NCBI GenBank assembly: GCA_005883175.1
Contig: VAYV01000177.1
Location: 1,271 to 14,337 of the forward strand
Source: Actinomycetota bacterium
GTDB lineage: Bacteria; Actinomycetota; AC-67
Reading direction: 5' to 3'
DNA: 13,067 nt
Under the pieces are notes generated by a model. That model searched no databases. It was not told the origin of the DNA and saw nothing but the letters and a program-made list of their open reading frames with translations. Every line of letters begins with the position of its first letter. The first letter of the stretch is position 1. Both the position numbers and the translations under genes were made by a program. This document shows positions 1-5,507 of this stretch, piece after piece.

Positions 1-70
1 TGCACCCCACGAGGAAGACGACAAGCACGATCCCACAGGTAGTAAGGCTGATCACGCGGCGGCGAGTCAT
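1..70 (-). CDS. Partial lipoprotein gene (N-terminal signal peptide only)
   Basis: An ATG at 70-68 on the minus strand opens a frame that stays open to the window edge (23 codons). It begins MTRRRVISL and runs through a hydrophobic stretch ending FLVGC. That is a textbook lipoprotein signal: a basic n-region, a hydrophobic core of about 14 residues, and a lipobox (L-V-G-C) with the lipidated Cys at residue 23. The product is therefore probably an envelope lipoprotein anchored on the outer face of the membrane; the mature domain lies outside the window, so no function can be given. The gene diverges from the thioredoxin-like gene with only 60 bases between them. No clear ribosome binding site is visible upstream of the ATG. 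Confidence 0.6.
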   Translation of the reverse strand, partial: MTRRRVISLTTCGIVLVVFLVGC

Positions 71-130
71 CTCGGGCCGACTGTAGCAACGCCGTAATCG
101 GGCTGCCGACGACCGGCAAGCGTCGCTGTT

Positions 131-700
131 TTGCGACTCAATCTGTGCGTGCGCGCGCTTCGGTTACTCTTCGTCCTATCTCTTCTGACGGGCGCGGGGT
201 GTACGAAGTCGACGAACGCCAATCCCTTCCCGCCGTGCACACCCCACAGCTTCACCTCGCCGGGCAAGCCCCTTCCCGATTGCACATTCGAGGGGTTCAA
301 CGGGTCGCCGACGCTTCGCCTGGCCACCCTGCGAGGGAAGCCGACGGTGCTCAACTTCTGGGCCTCCTGGTGCATCCAGTGCATCGGCGAGATGCCGGCG
401 TTCCAGCAGGTCTACGCGTCACTAGGCGGCAAGGTTGCCTTCGTCGGCATCAACGTCCTCAACCTGCAGGGCGAGACGATGGGGGCAGGTCAAGCCTTCG
501 CGAAGCGAACCGGCGTTCATTACAAGCTCGCGTTCGACCCGCACGGGTTGCTCTACGGGCACTTCCAGAATCCGCTCCGGCCGGCCATGCCGATCACGGT
601 CTTCGTCGACGCTCGGGGCATCGTGAAGGAGTTGAACATCGGCGCGCTCGACGCCAAGACCCTCCGTCAGAAGATAAAGACCGACTTCGGCATCACGTAA
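131..700 (+). CDS. TlpA/ResA-like thiol-disulfide oxidoreductase, predicted lipoprotein
   Basis: This is an extracytoplasmic thioredoxin-fold protein of 189 residues. A basic N-terminus and hydrophobic stretch lead to a Cys at residue 24 (TGAGC), probably a lipid attachment site, though position -3 is Gly rather than the usual Leu or Val. The redox motif is W80-C81-I-Q-C84, followed by the conserved Glu-x-Pro helix start (GEMPAF), with the cis-Pro region at MPITVFVD near residue 154. Families with this layout (TlpA, ResA, CcmG) reduce disulfides in exported proteins, notably the CxxCH of apocytochrome c. That fits the diheme cytochrome c encoded downstream, but the link is inference. Two extra Cys (36, 51) sit between signal and domain. 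The start is uncertain: TTG at 131, or GTG at 149, which would give a shorter signal peptide; neither has a clear ribosome binding site. Confidence 0.85.
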   Translation: MRLNLCVRALRLLFVLSLLTGAGCTKSTNANPFPPCTPHSFTSPGKPLPDCTFEGFNGSPTLRLATLRGKPTVLNFWASWCIQCIGEMPAFQQVYASLGGKVAFVGINVLNLQGETMGAGQAFAKRTGVHYKLAFDPHGLLYGHFQNPLRPAMPITVFVDARGIVKELNIGALDAKTLRQKIKTDFGIT

Positions 701-706
701 TCACAT

Positions 707-730
707 GCGCGCGGTTGCGCTTGCGCGCGC
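707..730. repeat. GC-only inverted repeat after tlpA-like gene
   Basis: GCGCGCG (707-713) and CGCGCGC (724-730) can pair across a 10-base loop, just after the thioredoxin gene stop. There is no T-run directly after it; the nearest (763-768) is 32 bases away, so it is not a canonical intrinsic terminator. It could still slow polymerase or protect the mRNA 3' end. Confidence 0.3.
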
Positions 731-775
731 GAGCGGGAGATAATCCGGCCTGCTCGACCTTATTTTTTGGGTGCT

Positions 776-795
776 CTTGTGAACAATGTCACAAG
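776..795. promoter_or_regulatory. CRP/GlxR-type operator palindrome
   Basis: Two perfect 7-base arms, CTTGTGA (776-782) and TCACAAG (789-795), flank a 6-base spacer. The core is TGTGA-N6-TCACA, exactly the consensus for CRP-family regulators (CRP in enterobacteria, GlxR and Rv3676-type CRP in Actinomycetota). Its centre at 785.5 is about 70 bases upstream of the start point expected from the TATAAT box at 844-849. That spacing is typical of class I activation by CRP. It lies between the thioredoxin gene and the bc-complex cluster, so the cluster is the likely target. Confidence 0.7.
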
Positions 796-818
796 CGATG
801 AGGAGGCATCTCCGCTGC

Positions 819-849
819 TTGGGAATGGGCTCGGACTCCCCCGTATAAT
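819..849 (+). promoter_or_regulatory. Sigma-70-type promoter for the bc cluster
   Basis: TATAAT at 844-849 is a perfect -10 hexamer in a GC-rich background. A possible -35, TTGGGA (819-824, 4 of 6 matches to TTGACA), lies 19 bases upstream, longer than ideal. A weak -35 is in keeping with an activator-dependent promoter and the CRP-type site at 776-795. Transcription would start near 856, leaving a leader of about 27 bases containing the AGGAGG ribosome binding site at 867-872. Confidence 0.6.
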
Positions 850-882
850 CCCCGTGCGGACTTCGTAGGAGGCTGTTGGTCG

Positions 883-1302
883 TTGATCGCAATCACCGAT
901 CTCACCTACCCCGACACGGCGAACCCCGTCCTTCTTCTCTATGAACTCCTCTTCATCGGGATCGCGATCGCCCTTCTCCTCGCGTCGTCGCGCGTGAAGA
1001 GCGAATGGGTCAAGGCCTCGCTCGCCGCCTTCGGTCTCGCCATCCTCGGGCTCCGGCTCCTTGCCGTGATACCCAGCTGGTGGCTGTACTTCTCCGACTC
1101 GCACCTCCACTGGGGAGGCCAGGGGTGCACGGCGATCGACGCGCAGTGCATCAAGCAGGCAGTCAAGGACACCGCGGTCGTGATCGAGAACGGGGTCGTG
1201 CTCGGCGGCTTCGTCGTGGGATTCCTGATCTGGCAGAAGAAGTTCCCGAAGCAGCTTGCTCCGGGTGAGTCGAAGCCCGAAGCGACGGGAGGCTACAAGT
1301 AA
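883..1302 (+). CDS. Unknown three-helix membrane protein, first gene of the bc cluster
   Basis: I do not recognise this 139-residue protein. It has three predicted membrane helices at about residues 14-36, 44-66 and 96-118. Between helices 2 and 3 is a segment rich in aromatic residues and His (WWLYF, SHLHW) with two cysteines, C82 and C89, which could form a disulfide or bind a cofactor. A charged tail follows the last helix. The TTG start at 883 is chosen because a perfect AGGAGG lies 10 bases upstream. Its stop (TAA, 1300-1302) shares one base with the ATG of the ferredoxin gene, so the two are probably translationally coupled. Being first in a respiratory operon, it may be an accessory subunit or assembly factor of the bc complex; that is inference from position only. 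Confidence 0.75.
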   Translation: MIAITDLTYPDTANPVLLLYELLFIGIAIALLLASSRVKSEWVKASLAAFGLAILGLRLLAVIPSWWLYFSDSHLHWGGQGCTAIDAQCIKQAVKDTAVVIENGVVLGGFVVGFLIWQKKFPKQLAPGESKPEATGGYK

Positions 1303-1652
1303 TGTCGGCACAGTCGAACAAGCCTCAGTTCTACGACGAGTACGACCTCAAGGTCGTCGACCCGAACTGGCTGCAACAAAGGGTGAAACCCAAGAGGCAC
1401 ATCGGCCTCGAGGCCGACCTCTGCATCTTGTGCCGTGCCTGCGAAGACGTATGCCCGTGGGATTGCATCTACATGCTCTCGGGCGAGATCGTTGCGGACG
1501 CGGACTCCGCCGCGATCAAGGATCAGTCCGGCAACGCGGCCGCCGTGTTCGTGATCGACGACACCGAGTGCACACGCTGTGGTATCTGCGTGGACCGGTG
1601 CCCGTCGGACGCGCTGTTCTACATCACCGTCGGAGATCGAGCGAAGAAGTAG
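1302..1652 (+). CDS. 2[4Fe-4S] ferredoxin in the bc-complex operon
   Basis: This is a 116-residue ferredoxin with two classical [4Fe-4S] motifs: C41-xx-C44-xx-C47-xxx-C51-P and C90-xx-C93-xx-C96-xxx-C100-P. The 38 residues between them are longer than in clostridial 2[4Fe-4S] ferredoxins, and an acidic insert (residues 62-75) fills that gap. A 40-residue N-terminal extension precedes the first cluster, and one extra Cys (55) follows it. There are no membrane helices or signal, so it is cytoplasmic or membrane-associated from the inside. The spacing of the motifs also recalls NuoI-like subunits. A GGGAGG at 1287-1292 serves the ATG at 1302. Its position between a membrane protein and cytochrome b suggests that it exchanges electrons with the quinone-reducing side of the complex or a partner dehydrogenase; this is not shown by sequence. 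Confidence 0.9.
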   Translation: MSAQSNKPQFYDEYDLKVVDPNWLQQRVKPKRHIGLEADLCILCRACEDVCPWDCIYMLSGEIVADADSAAIKDQSGNAAAVFVIDDTECTRCGICVDRCPSDALFYITVGDRAKK

Positions 1653-1673
1653 CAGCTTCACCGGGGGAAGAAC

Positions 1674-2377
1674 GTGGCCAAGGAAAACAAGCCGCTCCTG
1701 ACGGAACAGCTGGAGCTCCTGCGGGACAAGACGCAGGACTCGCAGGTCTGGAAGTCGATCTTCCGGCCGGGCTCGTTCCTTCGCAAAGGCTACCGCGACA
1801 CGTCGCGCGACCGCGCGCTCGCGACGATGAACAACGTGCTCTACCACCTTCACCCGGTGAAGGTGAAGCGCCACGGCCTGAAGCTGACCTACACGTTCTG
1901 CCTCGGCGGCTTGTCGTTCTTCCTCTTCACGATCCTGACGATCACCGGCATCTACCTGATGTTCTTCTACCGGCCATCGGTCGACCTCCAATCGGCCCAG
2001 GTCTACAAGGACATGCAGGACCTGTCGCAGGCGATCACGTTCGGGCAGCTCGTCCGCAACATGCACCGCTGGGCGGCGCAACTCATGGTGTTGACCGTGT
2101 TCTTGCACATGGCGCGCGTCTTCTACCACGGCGCGTACAAGCCGCCCCGCGAGTTCAACTGGGTCGTCGGCGTCAACCTGCTCCAGATCACCTTGCTGCT
2201 TTCGTTCACCGGCTACCTGCTCCCGTGGGACCAGCTCGCGATCTGGGCGGTGGGCCGCCGACGCTCATCCGTTGGTATGTCTTACACGTCTTAGCCTTAC
2301 CCTTTATCGCCGTGCTCCTTATGGCCGTCCATTTCTGGCGGATCCGTAAGGACGGCGGGATCAGCGGGCCGCTCTAG
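1674..2377 (+). CDS. qcrB: Cytochrome b6-type subunit of menaquinol-cytochrome c reductase, frame broken by internal deletion
   Basis: This is the four-helix heme b subunit that oxidises quinol and carries electrons across the membrane. In the first frame (1674 to about 2255) C76 in TFCLGG matches the Cys that binds heme ci covalently in b6 and Bacillus QcrB. H131 and H145 (13 residues apart) are the helix B heme ligands, and FTGYLLPWD marks the end of helix C. The text then jumps from LAIWAV into another frame that reads PPTLIRWYVLHVLALPF to IRKDGGISGPL, ending at 2377; its two His, 14 residues apart, are the helix D ligands (b6-type spacing). Compared with Bacillus QcrB, about 28-30 residues with the cd helices of the Qo site are missing at 2250-2260, and the frame changes there. 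As read, translation stops at 2294 after foreign residues. The start is GTG with GGGGGAAG upstream. Confidence 0.85.
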
Positions 2378-2385
2378 GAGAGCTC

Positions 2386-3115
2386 ATGGCGGATCGCGAA
2401 GAAGTCGGCATCGATCAGGAAACCTTCGACAAGGCAATCGCCGAAGGGAAACCTGAACGCGTCGCGCGCGCGCTCGCGAAGTCGGCGTACGTTCGCAAGA
2501 CGCGCGGCCCCGCCGCTCCGGGCACGCCGAAAGCCGCGCCCGCAGAAGGCGCGCCGGCGGAAGCTCCCGCAGCTGCACCGGCCGGTGCACCGGCTCCCGC
2601 AGCAGCCGGGCCTGCCGCCCCGGCGGCAACCGGTCCCGCGACCGCGGTCGTCGAGCGACTCACTCCCGAAGAGCGCGCCGCGCGCGTCGCGGCCGCGACC
2701 GGACGCACTGCGACGGGCAACGGGGGCGGCGGCCGAGGGCTCGGCGGCGGTGAGGTCCACCGGCTGCTCGCCGTGGTTCCCCCCGAGGGCATCCAGCGCA
2801 CGGTGAAGCGGCAGGACGACAAGGTGAACGTCGAAAGCGCCGTGGTACTTCCTCGGCTTGCAGGAGCTGCTGCGCTATTTCCACCCGGAGGTGGCCGGCG
2901 TGACGATCCCGGGTCTCGGCCTGTTCGGCTTGATGGCCGTTCCGTATGCGGACAAGAACCCGAGCATGCAACCTCACCGGCGGAAGCTTGCGATCATCCT
3001 CTTCACGATCTTCATGATGTTCTGGTCGGTCCTCGTCATCCTCGGTGTGCTCTTCCGCGGCCCCGGCTACAACTTCATCTGGCCGTGGAAGACCGGAGTC
3101 TTCTTCGATCTCTAG
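2386..3115 (+). CDS. qcrC: Cytochrome bc subunit IV (b C-terminal domain) with Ala/Pro-rich N-terminal extension, frame broken
   Basis: This is the C-terminal half of split cytochrome b, carrying the Qo-site ef loop. The ATG at 2386 follows the cytochrome b6 stop by 8 bases with AGGAG at 2376-2380. The first frame encodes a charged helical stretch (residues 1-40), an Ala/Pro/Gly linker (about 41-87), another charged stretch, and then VPPEGIQRTVKRQDDKVNV. Near 2830-2834 the text switches frame to SKAPWYFLGLQELLRYF (the PEWY region, here A-P-W-Y), followed by two helices and a stop at 3115. In the family roughly 40-50 residues, including helix E, lie between these parts; they are absent. As read, the first frame runs on in nonsense to 3453. 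The C-terminal piece alone could be called from 2858. The symbol follows Bacillus naming and is tentative. Confidence 0.8.
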
Positions 3116-3133
3116 GCAGGGGGAACAACAGAC

Positions 3134-3862
3134 TTGATCGCAAAGATCGGTGCTGGAACGTGGGTCATAATCGGACTTGCCGCCACCATCGCGGGGCTCG
3201 GATTCGGCCTCATGGCGATCAACATCCTGGCGATCATCCGCCCGCGGCACGCGGGCGAGCAGGGTCCGCCGCGGCCGCTCGTCGGAAAACCGCGTCAGAT
3301 GACGCGGCGCGCCTTCTTCCGCAGGCTGCTCGGCGCCGCGTTCGGGCTCGCGATGCTCGACTTCGGCGCGGCCAGCCTCGCGTTCCTGTGGCCGAGCCTC
3401 GGCGGCGGGTTCGGAGGGAAGATCACCCTCGCGACCTCGGTCGACGACGTTAAGGCGCAGATCACGCAGACGAAGCTCCCCTTCTACTTCGCGCCGGGCC
3501 GCTTCTACCTCGTGCCCTACGACCCGACCAACGACAAACAAGGCATCTACAAGGACGCCGGCTTGCTCGCCGGCGGCCTGATGGCGCTGTACCAGCGATG
3601 CGTCCACCTCGGCTGCCGGGTCCCGTTCTGCCAAGCATCGCAGTGGTTCGAGTGCCCCTGCCACGGGTCGAAGTACAACCGCGCCGGTGAGTACAAGCTC
3701 GGCCCGGCACCGCGCGGGCTCGACCGCATGCCGCTGACGCTGACCGGCAGCACGCTCACGATCGACACCGGCAACATCCAGACCGGGCCGCCTCGCGGGA
3801 CGAACACGACTGGGCAGGACCCCGAAGGTCCGTTCTGCGTCGCACCGGTGGGTGGCCACTAG
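3134..3862 (+). CDS. qcrA: Rieske [2Fe-2S] iron-sulfur subunit of the bc complex
   Basis: This 242-residue protein takes the first electron from quinol at the Qo site and passes it to the cytochrome c subunit. The Rieske signature is complete: C156-x-H158-L-G-C161 and C174-P-C176-H177-G-S. C156, H158, C174 and H177 bind the cluster, and C161 with C176 form the structural disulfide. Two hydrophobic helices precede the domain (about 9-34 and 64-86). Just before the second is RRAFFRR, a twin-arginine-like motif usual in Rieske proteins exported folded by Tat. Two further Cys (166 and 235) are not part of the motif. The TTG start at 3134 has a G-run (3119-3123) 10 bases upstream. The stop TAG (3860-3862) overlaps the GTG of the next gene by one base. 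Confidence 0.93.
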   Translation: MIAKIGAGTWVIIGLAATIAGLGFGLMAINILAIIRPRHAGEQGPPRPLVGKPRQMTRRAFFRRLLGAAFGLAMLDFGAASLAFLWPSLGGGFGGKITLATSVDDVKAQITQTKLPFYFAPGRFYLVPYDPTNDKQGIYKDAGLLAGGLMALYQRCVHLGCRVPFCQASQWFECPCHGSKYNRAGEYKLGPAPRGLDRMPLTLTGSTLTIDTGNIQTGPPRGTNTTGQDPEGPFCVAPVGGH

Positions 3863-4740
3863 TGGTCGCGAGCATCCTTGCGATCAACTCCCGCGTCGGG
3901 ACCGCGATCGCAGTCATCGGCGGGCTGGCCGTCTTCGGATTGTTGCTCGTCGTCACCGCGGCGGGAGAACTTCGTGGGCGGCGCAAGGCACGGATCCCCT
4001 CCGCGTTCCGACCCGGCCCGAGCGACGAAGAGCTCGAGAGCAAGGTGCTCATCCGGTACATGCTGCTCGGCGGTGTCGCCCTTCTGATCATCGCGCTGTG
4101 GTTGCCGGCGTACTGGTGGCACGAGCCGGCACGTCTCGCGAGCAAGCAGAAGTCCATCGCAACCGAAACGGTCGACCAGGGGAAGCAGCAGTTCCAAACA
4201 CTGTGCGCGCAGTGCCACGGGCTCGACGCGAGCGGCGGCGCTCGCGACTACGTGATCGACGGGATCTCACGGAAGTACGCCGAGCCGCCGTTGAAGTACA
4301 TCTACGACCGGTACACGAAGGGCGGCCGAAACACCGACGACATCACGCAGATCATCTACGACGCGATCAACCGTGGGCGTCCGGGAACTCCGATGCCGAC
4401 CTGGGGACTCCCCTTCGGCGGCCCGCTGAACAGCCGACAGGTCGACACGATCGTTGCGTTCCTGCAGAGCATCCAGCAGCCGTTCCCCGAGGCGACGACC
4501 ATCGATGGAGCCGCCCTCTTCGAAGCGAACTGCGCGATCTGCCATGGAGCGAACGCGAAGGGGGGCGTGGGTCCGAACCTCACCGTTGAGCTCCAGCGAA
4601 ACACACGCGACGAAGTGACCAAGACGATCATGGATGGGCGGCTCAACATCAACCGTCCGTCGATGCCGGCGTGGGCCGGGCTCGGCGACCCCGCGATCGA
4701 AGCCCTCGTGCAGTTCATCGAGAGCATCCAGGTGAGATGA
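3862..4740 (+). CDS. Membrane-anchored diheme cytochrome c of the bc complex
   Basis: The 292 residues hold two c-type heme sites, C115-A-Q-C118-H119 and C224-A-I-C227-H228. Likely Met ligands are M178 (TPMPTW) and M268 (SMPAW). Two membrane helices lie at about 13-35 and 65-86, with a basic loop (RGRRKAR) between them that should face the cytoplasm; this places the N-terminus and both heme domains outside. The protein would accept electrons from the Rieske subunit and pass them to a terminal oxidase, playing the part of the diheme QcrC of actinobacterial bc1 complexes. It has a two-helix N-terminal anchor instead of the usual C-terminal helix. GTG at 3862 overlaps the Rieske stop (TAGTG). 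It ends in a TGA overlapped by an ATG (ATGA) at 4737-4740. Confidence 0.92.
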   Translation: MVASILAINSRVGTAIAVIGGLAVFGLLLVVTAAGELRGRRKARIPSAFRPGPSDEELESKVLIRYMLLGGVALLIIALWLPAYWWHEPARLASKQKSIATETVDQGKQQFQTLCAQCHGLDASGGARDYVIDGISRKYAEPPLKYIYDRYTKGGRNTDDITQIIYDAINRGRPGTPMPTWGLPFGGPLNSRQVDTIVAFLQSIQQPFPEATTIDGAALFEANCAICHGANAKGGVGPNLTVELQRNTRDEVTKTIMDGRLNINRPSMPAWAGLGDPAIEALVQFIESIQVR

Positions 4741-4742
4741 CG

Positions 4743-5507
4743 ATGGGCTTCCTGCACCTCATCCCGCTCGGCTGCGACGGCTGTTGGACCGGGTGGCAAG
4801 CCGTCCTCGGCTTGGTGATCGCCGTCGCCGTGCTGATCGGCAGCATCTACATGCTGCTCGCATCGAACTTCGGCGCGCGCCTCGGCTACCTCGTGCTCAT
4901 GGTGTCGTTGATGGCGTGGATCATCCTGCTGTCGGCGATGTGGCTGTTCGGGCTTCCCGGCACGACGCCGGGCACCGGGCCGCGCGGCGCGGAAGCGCAA
5001 TGGATCCCGTGCCTCCAAACGAGCGATCAAGGGAAGGTCTTCAACGACACGTTGAACGCGTTCCCGACCGGGTCGACCTGGAAGCCGATCGGAACGCTGT
5101 TCTCCGGCAACGTCGACTCCAAAGGTGAGTTCGCAACGGTACGAACCGTCGTTCAGGGAGCGCTCGCCGCGCTCGACGCGAACAAGAAGCTCCCCGCCAC
5201 GGACCCGACCGACTGGAACTTCCGCGCCGCCGGCGTGCCTCCTGCGACCCCCGACGAGGAGGCGTTCCCCCAAGCGAAGGTCGCGTTCTCGAAGTCCGGG
5301 ACGCCGTTGCTCTTCGGCGTGGACATCCCCGCGTCGTCGAAGCATCCCGAGGTCCTCGTGTTCGCGTACCGCAACAAGGGCAAGATCTACCTGTACGCGC
5401 TGTATTTCTTGATCGTGGGGATCTTGGCCTTCGCCGTCCACGTGTGGTTCCTCGCTCGCTACGAGAAAGCGCAGAAGGCCCGCGAAGCCGCGTTGCAACC
5501 GGCTTAG
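4743..5507 (+). CDS. Unknown membrane protein with N-terminal CxxC, last gene of the bc cluster
   Basis: I do not recognise this protein (254 residues from ATG 4743). Two helices lie at about 17-39 and 47-70. A large soluble domain of about 140 residues follows, then a third helix at about 215-238 with a charged tail. The N-terminus carries C11-D-G-C14 just ahead of the first helix, and C90 lies shortly after the second. No heme motif is seen. Of two starts, ATG 4743 sits 7 bases after AGGTGA (4730-4735), while ATG 4737 overlaps the upstream stop (ATGA) but leaves almost no spacing; both give nearly the same product. Position suggests an accessory subunit of the bc complex or a link to the oxidase. 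Its TAG (5505-5507) overlaps the hemL stop on the other strand. Confidence 0.8.
   Translation: MGFLHLIPLGCDGCWTGWQAVLGLVIAVAVLIGSIYMLLASNFGARLGYLVLMVSLMAWIILLSAMWLFGLPGTTPGTGPRGAEAQWIPCLQTSDQGKVFNDTLNAFPTGSTWKPIGTLFSGNVDSKGEFATVRTVVQGALAALDANKKLPATDPTDWNFRAAGVPPATPDEEAFPQAKVAFSKSGTPLLFGVDIPASSKHPEVLVFAYRNKGKIYLYALYFLIVGILAFAVHVWFLARYEKAQKAREAALQPA

Noticed and set aside
739..744. GATAAT with TTGCGC 18 bases upstream as a second promoter
   Set aside because: The hexamers fit only partly and lie upstream of the CRP-type site; the perfect TATAAT at 844-849 is the better candidate, though a second start cannot be excluded.
707..768. Intrinsic terminator after the thioredoxin-like gene
   Set aside because: The GC inverted repeat and the T-run at 763-768 are 32 bases apart, so they do not form a standard terminator.
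2250..2260. Programmed ribosomal frameshifting as the explanation for the frame changes
   Set aside because: No slippery heptamer or downstream structure is evident, and conserved residues are absent at each junction, which a frameshift alone would not explain.
2574..2589. 16-base perfect palindrome TGCACCGGCCGGTGCA as a protein-binding site
   Set aside because: It lies within the low-complexity Ala/Pro/Gly linker coding region, where GC-only repeats arise from codon bias; no second copy or promoter is nearby.
2660..3859. 399-codon minus-strand open frame opposite subunit IV and the Rieske gene
   Set aside because: The plus strand carries the full Rieske signature here; the antisense product has no recognisable features.
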